DNA of 64,000 nucleotides from assembly GCA_022772085.1 (NCBI GenBank), contig JALFBN010000010.1, forward strand, positions 88,755 through 152,754. Reading direction: 5' to 3'. Positions 1 through 9,533 of this stretch are shown in pieces (within the stretch, counting starts at the first letter, position 1; each line of letters starts with the position of its first letter). The position numbers and the translations under genes were made by a program. The notes under the pieces were generated by a model. It saw only the letters and a list, made by a program, of their open reading frames with translations, had not been told where the DNA came from and did not search any database. The stretch is from Porphyromonas sp. GTDB taxonomy: Bacteria > Bacteroidota > Bacteroidia > Bacteroidales > Porphyromonadaceae.

Positions 1-775
1 CCAAGCGCCCTTTTATAAGGAGATCCGAAATACAGTAAAAGACGAGCAAGGGAATAACATTGTAGAGCTAAATCAACAAATTCGCTCCCAAGGCTCTCTA
101 CACCTCCTCCTCGGGGGGGACTACAACTTCAAGTTCGACGATAGGAACTTCCGCTTGACAACGGAACTCTACTACAAGTACCTGTACCACCTCAATCCTT
201 ACCGCGTAGACAACGTAAAGGTGCGCTATCTCGGGAATAATATCGGATCTGGATATGTTGCCGGGCTTGATTTGAAACTTTTTGGGCAATTTGTTCCTGA
301 CGTGGATTCTTGGGTTACTGCTTCCATCTTGACGAGCAAACAACATATTCCCGGAGTAGGCGATATGCCCCTACCCAATGCTCCTCGGTACAACCTATCG
401 CTATTTTTCCAAGATTACTTCCCGGGATACAAACGCATTCGAATGAGCCTTCGAGGGGCTCTCTCGGGGGGATTGCCCCAATTCCGCCCCACGGCAGAGT
501 TTCTCCCCCCGGCATTCATCGGCTCACCTTATAAGCGTGTAGATATTGGTCTCACCTATCGACTATTCGATAAAAACCTCAATACAACTCAAAATAAAAA
601 GGCGTTTTGGAAGTATTTTTCTGCCATAGATCTTAGCTTGGAGTGCTTCAACCTCTTGGACAATGCCAATGTAAGCGGTTTTTATTGGGTTACAGATGCC
701 TTTCACCAACAGTTTGCCGTACCCAACTACCTCACACGCAGACAACTCAATATCCGTTTGCGTGTCGATTTCTAA
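1..775 (+). CDS. TonB-dependent receptor, C-terminal part (cut by window edge)
   Basis: The reading frame is open from base 2 to the TAA at 773-775, giving 257 residues with no start, so the gene begins outside the window. The protein is an alternation of short aromatic-rich strands and polar turns (for example LLLGGDYNFKF and GLDLKLFGQFVPD) and ends in a strand closing on phenylalanine (LNIRLRVDF), as outer-membrane beta-barrels do. The run of YLGNNIGSGYVAGLDLK followed by a long periplasmic-turn strand pattern fits the last third of a TonB-dependent receptor barrel. Such proteins import siderophores, haem, vitamins or glycans; the substrate cannot be told from this fragment. hflX follows 18 nt downstream. 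A TTG at 155 could start a shorter product but lies in the middle of the barrel and is not credible. Confidence 0.8.
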   Translation, partial: QAPFYKEIRNTVKDEQGNNIVELNQQIRSQGSLHLLLGGDYNFKFDDRNFRLTTELYYKYLYHLNPYRVDNVKVRYLGNNIGSGYVAGLDLKLFGQFVPDVDSWVTASILTSKQHIPGVGDMPLPNAPRYNLSLFFQDYFPGYKRIRMSLRGALSGGLPQFRPTAEFLPPAFIGSPYKRVDIGLTYRLFDKNLNTTQNKKAFWKYFSAIDLSLECFNLLDNANVSGFYWVTDAFHQQFAVPNYLTRRQLNIRLRVDF

Positions 776-793
776 CAATCTACAAGTCCCTAA

Positions 794-2029
794 ATGAAAG
801 AATTCATCTTAACGGAATCTGCAACAGAACGGGCCGTCCTCATCGGACTAATCACGCCTAAAGTAACGGAGAGGCAGGTCAAAGACTACCTAGACGAACT
901 CGCATTTCTCTCCACTACTGCTGGCATAGAACCTGTAAAAAACTTCGTTCAACGGCTCAACATGCCCAATACAGCCACCTTTGTAGGCAAAGGGAAACTG
1001 GAAGAAATTGCTACCTATATCCAAGAAAATGAAATAGGAATCGCTATTTTTGATGATGAACTCAGTCCCAAGCAACTCCGTTGCATCGAAACAGCTTTGC
1101 GGGTGCGTATTCTTGATCGGACAAGCCTGATCCTCGACATCTTTGCAACTCGGGCTCAAACAGCTCATGCCAAAACGCAGGTAGAACTGGCACAATACCG
1201 ATATATGCTCCCCCGACTGACCCGACTATGGACCCATCTTGAACGCCAACGAGGAGGTGTCGGTATGCGTGGTCCCGGAGAAACCCAACTCGAAACGGAC
1301 AAGCGAATCATTCTCGACAAAATAAGCCGTCTCAAGGAAGAACTTGTGCAGATAGATAAACAGAAAAGTGTACAACGTAAGAATCGGGGAAAAATGGTGC
1401 GTGTAGCCCTTGTGGGGTATACTAACGTCGGGAAATCAACCCTCATGAATGTCCTGGCCAAAAGTGAGGTATTTGCCGAGAATAAGCTCTTTGCAACTCT
1501 GGATACCACGGTGCGAAAGGTAATTCTACACAATCTGCCTTTTCTCATGAGCGATACGGTCGGCTTCATCCGTAAGTTACCTACTGAACTCATCGAAAGT
1601 TTCAAGAGCACTCTAGATGAGGTACGTGAGGCAGATCTTCTATTGCACATAGTAGATATATCCCATCCCGATTTTGAATCCCAAATTGCTGTGGTGGAGT
1701 CAACTTTACGAGATATACTTGGAGCAGAGGACAAGCCCACAATCTTAATATTTAACAAGATCGATGCCTTTTCCTACATCCCTAAAGACGAAGACGATCT
1801 CTCACCCAAAGAGCGAGAAAACTACAGTAGAGAGGAGTTGGAACGGTCGTGGATCTCCAAACTAGGGCGTAACTGCCTATTCATTTCGGCACAAACAGGC
1901 GATGGTATAGAGGCTCTCAGAGCCCTTTTGTACGATAAAGTTCGAGAGATTCATACCAAACGTTATCCCTACAATGACTTCCTTTTTCAGGATTACGATA
2001 ATATACTGACAGACGATTTCCCCATCTAA
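794..2029 (+). CDS. hflX: GTPase HflX
   Basis: The 411-residue protein matches ribosome-associated GTPase HflX, which splits stalled or hibernating ribosomes. The N-terminal HflX domain carries the glycine-rich signature GGVGMRGPGETQLETDKR near residue 155, followed by a helical linker. The G domain has G1 GYTNVGKST (about 208-216), G3 DTVGFIRKLP and G4 NKID. Length is normal for the family. It starts 18 nt after the TonB-receptor gene and may be read from the same transcript. A hairpin at 2122-2164 ends it. Confidence 0.95.
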   Translation: MKEFILTESATERAVLIGLITPKVTERQVKDYLDELAFLSTTAGIEPVKNFVQRLNMPNTATFVGKGKLEEIATYIQENEIGIAIFDDELSPKQLRCIETALRVRILDRTSLILDIFATRAQTAHAKTQVELAQYRYMLPRLTRLWTHLERQRGGVGMRGPGETQLETDKRIILDKISRLKEELVQIDKQKSVQRKNRGKMVRVALVGYTNVGKSTLMNVLAKSEVFAENKLFATLDTTVRKVILHNLPFLMSDTVGFIRKLPTELIESFKSTLDEVREADLLLHIVDISHPDFESQIAVVESTLRDILGAEDKPTILIFNKIDAFSYIPKDEDDLSPKERENYSREELERSWISKLGRNCLFISAQTGDGIEALRALLYDKVREIHTKRYPYNDFLFQDYDNILTDDFPI

Positions 2030-2121
2030 TATCCCTCTCGTAAAGACAAAAAATCCACCTCAGCCAATGGTATCTCATAAGTTTGGGCTAAGGCGAAAAA
2101 AACTTCTCGGATAAAAATGAC

Positions 2122-2170
2122 ACTACCCCAGCGGTGCCCCTCATTGAGTCTCCGCTAGGGTAGTTTTCTT
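2122..2170 (+). terminator. Rho-independent terminator after hflX
   Basis: ACTACCCCAGCGG (2122-2134) and CCGCTAGGGTAGT (2152-2164) form a 13-bp stem with one mismatch, followed by TTTTCTT. It lies between hflX and the convergent barrel gene and may serve both. Confidence 0.75.
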
Positions 2171-2226
2171 AATTTCATTCAGCGCATACCATCAGTACAT
2201 ACGATGGTAAGCTAACTTCTCTACTT

Positions 2227-2820
2227 CTAAAATTCTAATTCTAAACCAATCTCTAACTCTTCGGGAGCAAAGCGCACACCGAATCCTTTGGTACCGATCT
2301 CTGGCTCTTCTCCCATGATAAAACGATCGCGATAGCCCAAAAATCCTAGGCGTAGGCAGAGACATAGACCTTCGGTAAGATCAATACAGGCTCCTGGGCG
2401 TACCCCAAGCTCCCAACCATATTGAGGGCTCTTCACATTACTTCCTGGCATAGGCTTACTGATTACAGCATTCCATCCAAAGCACCCATCCAAATACAAA
2501 TTAAATGGTAAGCGGTGGAGGTAGTAGTAGCGCACAAAGGGTGTTACGGAAAAGGCTCTTGTATCATCCTCGAACTCATAAGCCAAAAAGGCTCCTACTC
2601 CCCAAGTATCATTGAAAAGGTATCCAGCTTCCGGACGAATGGAGAAGGTACTTGCCTTTTCGGAGGTGTTATACCAATAGTTTAGGCTACCCCCAATGAA
2701 AAATCGTCCATTATGATCATGCTCATGCGGCTCTGTGTTGGGAAAATTGGCCTGCTGTGCTTCCAACATCCAAAGGGAAGCCAAAAGTCCTACGACGAGG
2801 AGAGAAAAACGTTTTAGCAT
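2227..2820 (-). CDS. Small outer-membrane beta-barrel protein
   Basis: This predicts 197 residues from the ATG at 2820. I chose that start because the next residues, MLKRFSLLVVGLLASLWMLE, form a signal peptide ending near EAQQ; an upstream ATG at 2850 would put ten non-signal residues in front. The mature part begins with a His/Glu-rich stretch (EPHEHDHNGRFF) and then shows paired amphipathic strands with terminal aromatic residues, including FFIGGSLNYWYN, GVGAFLAYEF and a last strand ending LELEF. This is the pattern of an OmpW/OmpX-like porin-family barrel (outer membrane protein beta-barrel domain). The His-rich N-terminus could bind metal, but that is a guess. Function unknown. Confidence 0.75.
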   Translation of the reverse strand: MLKRFSLLVVGLLASLWMLEAQQANFPNTEPHEHDHNGRFFIGGSLNYWYNTSEKASTFSIRPEAGYLFNDTWGVGAFLAYEFEDDTRAFSVTPFVRYYYLHRLPFNLYLDGCFGWNAVISKPMPGSNVKSPQYGWELGVRPGACIDLTEGLCLCLRLGFLGYRDRFIMGEEPEIGTKGFGVRFAPEELEIGLELEF

Positions 2821-2850
2821 ATCTGTGGTTATATTAAAAGTGGTACACAA

Positions 2851-3873
2851 TCAAAAATAGTACTTTAGTTTGTTGGGATCATTCTGCTTGAAAGCTTTGT
2901 AGGGCTCACTTTTAGAGAGGAGATTTTTTTTCTGCAAATTGCCGAATAATTTCGTAGCTAGTTTGTCGGTTAATGAGCGATTTTTTCGTAGCTCTTCAAA
3001 GAATTCCTCTAGGGAATACTTGCGGAAGTGTATTATTTCTTCCAAGGCATCTCCATCGGCGAAGTATCCACCATGACGATTGTAGGTCGCAAAGGTGCGA
3101 TCAGGAAAGTCCATTTCTCCCCATCCGATGGCAGTAAATAATGAAGATAAAAAATTGGAATAAACCGTTTGACAGCTCTTACCACCCCCAACATTGTACA
3201 CTTTATTCCAAATTGCAGATCTATGCTGAAAGCTTTCGATCAAAGCATAGGCTAAATCTTCGGCATATATGAACTCTAGATGAGACTCCAAAGGCATCAA
3301 AAAGAGGTCTCCATCAACCTCCTCCATATCTGTTCCCATAACAATCCCTGGCCGGAAGATCGTCCACTCCAGGCTGCTATCCTGAACAAATTTTTCAGCC
3401 TGAATGCGGGTCATAGCAGAGAAGTTGCCAATTGATGGAGCCAAAAAGTCACTTATACGGATCATTGGAGCGGTCAGTCTATCGCCATAAACCTCAATTG
3501 AAGAGAGCATCACAAGGTAGGCCTTAGGCGAGTAATGCTCCAAATTCTCAATAAGGAATCGAGTGCCAAGGGCATTAACTTCTTCAGCTAAGACATATCG
3601 TTTGCAGGCTGTACGAGAAGAAAGGAATCCACAATGAATAACAAAATCTTGATTTTTTGCTACCTCTATGGTATCCACAGGCTGAGCCAAATTTCCATAC
3701 ACGATATTCAGTTCATCACGCAGGGGCTCTAGCAAAGTCTGAGATCGACTCTTTTTGACGTCAAACACCGTAATCTTAAACTCCTCCTTACGTGTCAACA
3801 ATTGTTTTAACACGTAGCGACCAACTTCGGTACTGGGACCCACAAGTAGTACGTTTATCTTATCGTTCATCAT
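2851..3873 (-). CDS. Atypical NAD(P)-dependent epimerase/dehydratase (extended SDR fold)
   Basis: The 340-residue protein begins with a Rossmann strand and glycine turn (VLLVGPSTEVGRYVLKQLL), an acidic residue after the second strand (FDV, about 38) and the usual SSIEVYG strand near 124-130, then FRPG and YNVGGG segments typical of sugar-nucleotide epimerases and dehydratases. The catalytic YxxxK is not present: at the expected place (about 152-156) the sequence is SAMTR, so both Tyr and Lys are replaced. The fold and dinucleotide binding are therefore likely, but ordinary epimerase chemistry is not. Substrate unknown. Either ATG at 3873 or 3870 can start it; a -7 box lies at 3898-3905. Confidence 0.75.
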   Translation of the reverse strand: MMNDKINVLLVGPSTEVGRYVLKQLLTRKEEFKITVFDVKKSRSQTLLEPLRDELNIVYGNLAQPVDTIEVAKNQDFVIHCGFLSSRTACKRYVLAEEVNALGTRFLIENLEHYSPKAYLVMLSSIEVYGDRLTAPMIRISDFLAPSIGNFSAMTRIQAEKFVQDSSLEWTIFRPGIVMGTDMEEVDGDLFLMPLESHLEFIYAEDLAYALIESFQHRSAIWNKVYNVGGGKSCQTVYSNFLSSLFTAIGWGEMDFPDRTFATYNRHGGYFADGDALEEIIHFRKYSLEEFFEELRKNRSLTDKLATKLFGNLQKKNLLSKSEPYKAFKQNDPNKLKYYF

Positions 3874-3897
3874 GATGTTGCACTAGTTATTTTGTCC

Positions 3898-3905
3898 CAA
3901 ATATA
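3898..3905 (-). promoter_or_regulatory. -7 box before the SDR gene
   Basis: On the minus strand this reads TATATTTG, matching TAnnTTTG, about 25 nt before the start codon. No TTG at the -33 spacing was found. Confidence 0.4.
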
Positions 3906-3932
3906 CGAAATAATTGACATCTTGCCGAATGA

Positions 3933-4466
3933 TCAGTACTCTACAAGGGTGTGTGATGCAAATTCAGGAAGAGAAGCAAAGGCTTTATCAATAGTAAACT
4001 CTCCAATTATAGATCGAATGCAGTTAATCACGCCCCCATGACAGAATAGAAGAATATGCTGAAACCCTGCTGCTTTCTTCTCATCAAGGAAGGCCCTGAC
4101 GCGGTCCATCTGATCATTTAGAGACTCTCCATTGGGCGTGCGATGCTCTATATAATAGGAAAAGAAATCGGGGATATTGGAGGTTGTCAGGATCTCATTC
4201 CAAGGTTTCCCCTCCCAATCTCCAAAGTTCAGTTCCTTGAGACGATCATCTTGCACAGCATCAGGATAGCCACAGTAGATGGCTAATTTGACCGCTCTAC
4301 GCAAAGGACTCGTAAAGATGCCATCAGGATGCAACTCGGCAATGCTCCGAAGAGCTCCCTCGGCCTCCTTCTCAAAGGTGGGATTTACATCCACATCAAG
4401 AGCACCGTAGCAGGTATAATTGCCATCCAATTGCACCGACGTGTGACGTATTAGACTTACTTTCAT
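3933..4466 (-). CDS. Histidine phosphatase family protein (CobC-like)
   Basis: The 177-residue protein has the phosphatase start LIRHTSVQ (catalytic His in RHT, as in alpha-ribazole phosphatases), FTSPLRRAVKLA, the ELNFGDWEGKPWNEI segment and the second catalytic His in FCHGGVINC. These match the phosphoglycerate-mutase superfamily, closest in style to CobC, which removes the 5' phosphate from alpha-ribazole phosphate in cobamide nucleotide-loop assembly. No other cobamide gene adjoins it, although a CobD-like gene lies 31 kb away. CobC function is therefore plausible, not shown; a general phosphatase is the alternative. Confidence 0.75.
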   Translation of the reverse strand: MKVSLIRHTSVQLDGNYTCYGALDVDVNPTFEKEAEGALRSIAELHPDGIFTSPLRRAVKLAIYCGYPDAVQDDRLKELNFGDWEGKPWNEILTTSNIPDFFSYYIEHRTPNGESLNDQMDRVRAFLDEKKAAGFQHILLFCHGGVINCIRSIIGEFTIDKAFASLPEFASHTLVEY

Positions 4467-4500
4467 TGCATTGTTCGCATTTTAGAGGAACGTTTAACTA

Positions 4501-5007
4501 CTAGGAGAAACGTTTTTTGCCCTCACCATAGCCCTTTCCGCTTCGTTTTTTTGTATCAGTGGAGCGGAAAGCCTCTCGACCTCCTCGGAATGAGGGTTGG
4601 TCATCTTCTCGATCCTTTCGAAATTTGGCAGGGCGACCACCCACTGATTTGGGCTTTCCCATGGGAGAGAAAAGGTTGCTTTTGGCAGACTTATTGCCTC
4701 CTTGTCCCTTGGAACGCGAGCGGAAACGAGGTTCATCGTTGTCATCTGCGTCAATGTATTGATGCCCTATGCGTACCGAGGTTTGCTCCGCAATCCGTTG
4801 CTTCTGCTCAGCTGCCATATCTCGGAGTAGCTCTTTTACAGGAAGCTCTTCTCCATCCAACTCCACGATATCGTCCTCAGAGACCGTATCGGTTAGCTCT
4901 GCTCTATCGCCATTGATCCAAACATGTCCTTGCTCTATAAGGGCTTCGACTTCTCTGCGAGAGCCCAAGCCCGTATCGCTTAGGAATTTATTGATTCTCA
5001 CATTCAT
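4501..5007 (-). CDS. S4-domain RNA-binding protein with basic tail
   Basis: Residues 1-60 (MNVRINKFLSDTGLGSRREV and following, with GHVWINGD) are an S4 RNA-binding domain of the kind that opens RsuA/RluB pseudouridine synthases. No synthase catalytic domain follows. Instead residues 85-168 are low-complexity and rich in Arg, Lys, Gly and Ser (RSRSKGQGG, FRGGREAF, KKRSGKGYGEGKKRFS), resembling RGG-type tails. It probably binds structured RNA, perhaps the ribosome. Its start overlaps the end of the upstream glycosyltransferase gene by 20 nt, so the two are translated from one mRNA. Confidence 0.75.
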   Translation of the reverse strand: MNVRINKFLSDTGLGSRREVEALIEQGHVWINGDRAELTDTVSEDDIVELDGEELPVKELLRDMAAEQKQRIAEQTSVRIGHQYIDADDNDEPRFRSRSKGQGGNKSAKSNLFSPMGKPKSVGGRPAKFRKDREDDQPSFRGGREAFRSTDTKKRSGKGYGEGKKRFS

Positions 5008-5905
5008 GGGAAACAGTCTGTTTGCTTGTAATTGATTGTATTTGATGAATTATAGAAAGTAACATTCGATGATCTGCTTTCAGTGCAGGTAATGGTATCG
5101 TAGGGGTTCCCATCAACTGGGCTAAATGGGCAGAAGAGTTGTCTGCACAAACAAGGCATTTTAGGGTAGAGAGCCGAGCTAGCTCACGAGCAAAAGACAC
5201 CTTTGATATGATTTTAACCTCCCGAGGAAATGGATTTTGAAGAACGTTTAGTTGCGACAATGCAGTATCGTTGTTGAAGCCAAACAGATACAATGTAGCC
5301 TTGGGAAACTGTTCTTGCAGAACAGAAATCAGTTGATTGATCTCCTCTAAATCCGCAAGGTCAAACTCCTGCTTTTGCAATGGAGCGATACCTATGGCAA
5401 AGGAATCCGTTTTTATATCGAGATAAGAGACCCGAGGAAATGGGGCAAATGGCTCTTCTACGACAAGTCCTGCTCGAAGAAATGTTTTTTCGAAGAGTCG
5501 TAACATTGTAGGCACATCCGGCATAGCGATACGCTCTTGACTTCTTTTTACCTCAGGAGTTTTCTCGATACGCAAGCAACGAGGATTGTATCCGAAAGAT
5601 CGAAGTCGTCTCACAAGGAACCCACTGCGCCAACTACGTTGTAAATCAATCACTGCATCAAAGCGATCATATTTTAGTTTGCGAGCAAGTGAAAGGAGCC
5701 CGAGAATAGACCTATCAGTATGTCTAATATCAATTGCCATAGCCTCAAGGTTGTGAGGAGGACGTACTAAAATGCCCGTAATAGAAGGTTTCATGAGGTA
5801 CGTAAAACGGTGCTCCGGATAGCGATTGGCCAGTGCATAAATAAGTCGAAGGCTGAGAGCAATATCCCCAAGAGAAGAGGTACGAATGATCAAGTAATGT
5901 GCCAT
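4988..5905 (-). CDS. Glycosyltransferase family 9 protein (heptosyltransferase-like)
   Basis: The 305 residues fit the GT-B family 9 fold: N-terminal IIRTSSLGDIALSLRLIYAL (the nucleotide-sugar enzyme start RxSSxGD), DAVIDLQRSWRSGFLVRR in the first lobe and the sugar-nucleotide-binding segment CADNSSAHLAQLMGTPTI in the second. Members transfer ADP-heptose or related sugars to lipopolysaccharide inner core at the inner face of the membrane. The family assignment is firm, the exact sugar is not. The gene overlaps the S4-domain gene downstream by 20 nt. Confidence 0.85.
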   Translation of the reverse strand: MAHYLIIRTSSLGDIALSLRLIYALANRYPEHRFTYLMKPSITGILVRPPHNLEAMAIDIRHTDRSILGLLSLARKLKYDRFDAVIDLQRSWRSGFLVRRLRSFGYNPRCLRIEKTPEVKRSQERIAMPDVPTMLRLFEKTFLRAGLVVEEPFAPFPRVSYLDIKTDSFAIGIAPLQKQEFDLADLEEINQLISVLQEQFPKATLYLFGFNNDTALSQLNVLQNPFPREVKIISKVSFARELARLSTLKCLVCADNSSAHLAQLMGTPTIPLPALKADHRMLLSIIHQIQSITSKQTVSHECENQ

Positions 5906-6102
5906 GAGTTCTTATGAAAGCGTAATCTAAACTTCATTTCTAGCACAAGAGGTATACCTAAAAGGCTAAACCAAGGGCAATCCATGCGCCCGAATCAAAA
6001 CGTACCATACCCCGATCTCACTAATACTTCGGAAATAATCACTCCTATACAAGGCAAGAAACGATATGTTTCCCTCTTCATATATTTTGAGACTAAGCAA
6101 GA

Positions 6103-6127
6103 CTAAAGAGGGAATGCCCCTCTTTAG
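6103..6127 (-). terminator. Hairpin downstream of folD
   Basis: CTAAAGAGG (6103-6111) and CCTCTTTAG (6119-6127) pair perfectly around a 7-nt loop. Outer arms CTAAGCAA and TTGCTAAG extend the stem with one mismatch. It sits just past the folD stop; the T-run on the minus strand is weak (TCTTGCTT). Confidence 0.6.
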
Positions 6128-6138
6128 CGATTGCTAAG

Positions 6139-7035
6139 CTAATCAAACTTGATCTCTTTTTTTGCAGCTTTGAGTGTATTCATCATGAGCGAAACGATCG
6201 TCATCGGACCGACCCCCCCGGGCACCGGAGTTATGTACGAACAAAGTGGAGCGACTTCGTCAAATTTCACATCACCCATAAGAGTAAATCCGCTCTTCTT
6301 CGTTGCATCGGGCACTCGGGTAGTACCTACATCGACGAGTACTGCTCCTTTCTTAACCATATCGGCAGTAACGAACTCTGGACTCCCGAGAGCTGCAACA
6401 ATGATGTCGGCAGAGAGACACATCTCTTTGATATTGGGAGTACGGCTGTGACACACTGTAACAGTGCAATCTCCAGGGTACCCCTTTTGCATCAAGAGCT
6501 GAGCGATGGGCTTCCCTACAATGTTGCTACGTCCAAGTACAACGCAGTGCTTTCCTTTGGTGGGGATTTCATAACGACGAAGTAGCTCGACGATCCCTTG
6601 TGGAGTTGCTGAAATAAAGCAGGGCAAGCCGATGCTGAGACGTCCCACGTTAATGGGATGGAATCCGTCTACATCTTTACGATAGTCGACACGCTCAATC
6701 ACTTTTTGCTCGTCTATGTGTTTGGGCAAGGGCAATTGAATGATAAAACCATCCACTTCAGGGTCATTATTGAGGCGGTCGATCTCTTGCAAGAGTCTTT
6801 CTTCAGTGACATCGGCATCAAAGCGTACGAGTGAAGAGGCAAATCCTACCTCCTCACAGCTTTTTACTTTAGAGGCGACATAGGTTTCGCTACCTCCGTC
6901 ATGTCCTACGAGGATTGCAGAAAGATGAGGACGACGACCCGTAGAAGCAACCATATCTACTACTTCACGGGCTATTTCTTGTTTAATTTCGGTCGATATT
7001 TTGCGACCATCCAGTATTTGATAGGTAGGTTCCAT
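6139..7035 (-). CDS. folD: Methylenetetrahydrofolate dehydrogenase / cyclohydrolase FolD
   Basis: The 298-residue protein interconverts 5,10-methylene-, methenyl- and 10-formyl-tetrahydrofolate with NADP. Visible hallmarks are the catalytic YVASKVKSC (Tyr and Lys), [13 protein letters not shown], the Rossmann segment [17 protein letters not shown] and the C-terminal [11 protein letters not shown]. Length is typical. It starts 16 nt after ffh ends and is probably in the same minus-strand transcript. Confidence 0.96.
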   Translation of the reverse strand: MEPTYQILDGRKISTEIKQEIAREVVDMVASTGRRPHLSAILVGHDGGSETYVASKVKSCEEVGFASSLVRFDADVTEERLLQEIDRLNNDPEVDGFIIQLPLPKHIDEQKVIERVDYRKDVDGFHPINVGRLSIGLPCFISATPQGIVELLRRYEIPTKGKHCVVLGRSNIVGKPIAQLLMQKGYPGDCTVTVCHSRTPNIKEMCLSADIIVAALGSPEFVTADMVKKGAVLVDVGTTRVPDATKKSGFTLMGDVKFDEVAPLCSYITPVPGGVGPMTIVSLMMNTLKAAKKEIKFD

Positions 7036-7051
7036 AGTTTGTGTTTTGAAT

Positions 7052-8380
7052 TTATTTGCGACGCATACGAGCCATCTGTTTGGGGGTACTTCCCATGGAC
7101 TGTACAGTTTTCATCATTTTACGAGCTTGGTCGAACTGAGTGATTAGGCGATTCACTTCCTGCACGGAGGTACCACTACCCTTGGCGATACGTTTCCGTC
7201 GTTGCCCATTAAGAAGACTTGGATGTGCACGTTCCTCGGGAGTCATTGAATAGATAATAGCTTCGATCCCCTTGAATGCATCATCGTCTATATCTACATC
7301 TTTTATCGCCTTTCCCACACCGGGGATCATAGCTACCAAATCCTTGAGGTTACCCATCTTCTTAATCTGATGAATCTGCTTCAGGAAGTCATTAAAGTCA
7401 AACTGATCCTTGGCGATACGTTGCTCTAGGCGACGTGCCTCCTGCTCATCGTATTGCTGTTGGGCGCGTTCTACAAGAGAAACAATGTCTCCCATTCCGA
7501 GGATTCGGTCTGCCATACGTTCGGGATGAAATACATCCAAGGCTTCCATCCCTTCACCTGTACCGACAAATTTGATAGGCTTAGTCACAACAGTACGAAT
7601 CGAAAGGGCTGCACCACCACGGGTATCTCCGTCCAACTTGGTTAGCACCACTCCGTCAAAGTTGAGTCGGTCGTTAAATTCCTTTGCCGTATTTACGGCA
7701 TCTTGCCCCGTCATGGAGTCTACGACAAAGAGCACTTCGTCGGGAGTAATGGCAGTCTTGATCGCTGCGATCTCCTGCATCATCTCTTCATCTACAGCCA
7801 AGCGACCAGCGGTATCAACGATCACGACATCGTACCCAGCCTCACGGGCATGAGCCACTCCGTGGAGAGCTATTTCTACGGGTTTCTTGTTGTCCTCTTC
7901 TGCGTATACAGGGATTGAAAGCTGCTCCCCGAGTACCTTTAGCTGATCAATAGCTGCAGGACGATAGACGTCGCAGGCCACCAGCAAAGGGTTCTTTCCG
8001 CGTTGCTTCTTCAGCAGGTTTGCGAGCTTTCCTGAAAACGTTGTCTTTCCAGACCCCTGTAAGCCCGACATGAGTACTACTGACGGGTTGCCCCCTAGCC
8101 GAAGCTCTACGGCCTCACCACCCATAAGTCGAGCCAATTCGTCATGGACGATTTTGACCATCATTTCGCCGGGTCGTACGGCAGTGAGCACGTTACGCCC
8201 TAGAGCAGTCTCTTTGACCGTATCGGTAAACTTCTTTGCTACATTATAATTAACATCGGCATCCAATAACGCACGACGCACATCTTTGAGCGTTTCGGCT
8301 ACGTTAATCTCGGTGATGCGACCTTCACCTTTGAGGCTTTTGAAGGATCTCTCTAAGCGTTCGCTGAGATTTTCAAACAT
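7052..8380 (-). CDS. ffh: Signal recognition particle protein Ffh
   Basis: The 442 residues have the SRP54 order: N-terminal helical bundle ([20 protein letters not shown]), G domain with [20 protein letters not shown] and TKLDGD, and an M domain with the RNA-binding [10 protein letters not shown] stretch ending in [14 protein letters not shown]. It binds 4.5S RNA and signal sequences and hands nascent chains to FtsY at the membrane. Start and length are standard. Confidence 0.97.
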   Translation of the reverse strand: MFENLSERLERSFKSLKGEGRITEINVAETLKDVRRALLDADVNYNVAKKFTDTVKETALGRNVLTAVRPGEMMVKIVHDELARLMGGEAVELRLGGNPSVVLMSGLQGSGKTTFSGKLANLLKKQRGKNPLLVACDVYRPAAIDQLKVLGEQLSIPVYAEEDNKKPVEIALHGVAHAREAGYDVVIVDTAGRLAVDEEMMQEIAAIKTAITPDEVLFVVDSMTGQDAVNTAKEFNDRLNFDGVVLTKLDGDTRGGAALSIRTVVTKPIKFVGTGEGMEALDVFHPERMADRILGMGDIVSLVERAQQQYDEQEARRLEQRIAKDQFDFNDFLKQIHQIKKMGNLKDLVAMIPGVGKAIKDVDIDDDAFKGIEAIIYSMTPEERAHPSLLNGQRRKRIAKGSGTSVQEVNRLITQFDQARKMMKTVQSMGSTPKQMARMRRK

Positions 8381-8413
8381 ATATCAGGAGTATTGTTAAT
8401 GATCTTATTGGGT

Positions 8414-8776
8414 TTATCGGGAGCTTTGCTCCAATTGGTTCGTTGTAGAATTTGGGAATGCAATACGAGGACGAAATGAACGAGCCTCATTCTCATCCAT
8501 CATAGCATACGCCATTATGATAACGATGTCTCCGGGTTGGGCTAGTCGGGCTGCAGCTCCATTAAGGCAAATCACGCCACTATCGGCAGGACCTTCGATC
8601 ACATAGGTCTCGAAGCGTTCTCCGTTATTATTGTTAACCACCTGCACCCGCTCTCCAGGCAATATATCCACTGCCTGCATCAGAGTTTTATCTATGGTAA
8701 TACTGCCTACATAGTTGAGGTTCGCTTCGGTTACTCGCACACAGTGGAGTTTTGCCTTGAGCATTTGCAGTAACAT
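8414..8776 (-). CDS. panD: Aspartate 1-decarboxylase PanD
   Basis: This 120-residue proenzyme makes beta-alanine for pantothenate and CoA. The self-cleavage site is seen in [10 protein letters not shown], with the scissile Gly24-Ser25 at the usual number, which supports the start at 8776. Ser25 becomes the pyruvoyl cofactor. The [19 protein letters not shown] segment is typical. It lies 33 nt upstream of ffh in the same direction. Confidence 0.96.
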   Translation of the reverse strand: MLLQMLKAKLHCVRVTEANLNYVGSITIDKTLMQAVDILPGERVQVVNNNNGERFETYVIEGPADSGVICLNGAAARLAQPGDIVIIMAYAMMDENEARSFRPRIAFPNSTTNQLEQSSR

Positions 8777-8882
8777 AGGGTATTATTCTCTTTTTATCTT
8801 GTACTTTCTTAATCTATTCGTCGTAGCGTAGTTTCGTTTCCTTGAAGCAAGGCTCAATTGACTCTACTATTCTTCTGATAAC

Positions 8883-9533
8883 TTAACGTAAGTCAACAAG
8901 TTCACTATTAGGATACGAAGTTTGCTTCTGAATGAACATCTGACTCGATGGCTTATAATCTTCGAGCGAAGCGATACTCATCACAAGACGCATACCGTCT
9001 GCAAAGATACCTACAATCTGCGAAGGAGCATTCGTCTTGTGTAAAAAAGAGACCTCGAATTTCAAAATGTTATTCATCTTCTTTTTCGGAGTAAAGGCCA
9101 CAATACGGGCAGTTTTGCTCCCCGCAAGCTCCTGAACGCGATAGACAGAGGGAGAAGAGGAAAAGAATACAAAGGGATTGAGCATAGCCAAATCTTCAGT
9201 CGAAGGATTCATAATGGTAAAAGTACGCTCATCCGCATCGTAGTAACTAAATACCCGTCCATCATAATTGGCATCAATGGGTGAGTAACGAAGACGAAAC
9301 TTCTTTCCCAACGTGTATAGTGTGCCTTGGGTACTTTGGATTTGGGTCCCCTTAGCATCAAAAAGCTGACTCGAAAAGGAGACCTTTGCGCCCTTTTCAA
9401 GACGTTGAGCCGTAGAAGAGACGAGACTTTGGAGTGCTAGTTTTCCCGTCTGAGCCGAAGCTATCGATAGCGCAAGACATACGCCGATACATAGGAGGAG
9501 CGTACGCAATGTGTATGAACGGATTATTTTCAT
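8883..9533 (-). CDS. LolA-like outer-membrane lipoprotein carrier
   Basis: The 216 residues open with a signal peptide (RTLLLCIGVCLALSIASA, then QTGK). The mature part fits the LolA/LolB beta-half-barrel: KVSFSSQLFDAKGTQIQSTQG, GKKFRLRYSPIDA and a strand pattern ending SIASLEDYKPSS. LolA escorts lipoproteins across the periplasm. Its ATG overlaps the stop of ftsK (9530-9533, ATGA), so translation is coupled, an arrangement also familiar from other Bacteroidota. Confidence 0.8.
   Translation of the reverse strand: MKIIRSYTLRTLLLCIGVCLALSIASAQTGKLALQSLVSSTAQRLEKGAKVSFSSQLFDAKGTQIQSTQGTLYTLGKKFRLRYSPIDANYDGRVFSYYDADERTFTIMNPSTEDLAMLNPFVFFSSSPSVYRVQELAGSKTARIVAFTPKKKMNNILKFEVSFLHKTNAPSQIVGIFADGMRLVMSIASLEDYKPSSQMFIQKQTSYPNSELVDLR

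Noticed and set aside
155..775. TTG at 155 as the start of a separate gene
   Set aside because: The frame is open to the window edge and the preceding residues continue the same beta-barrel.
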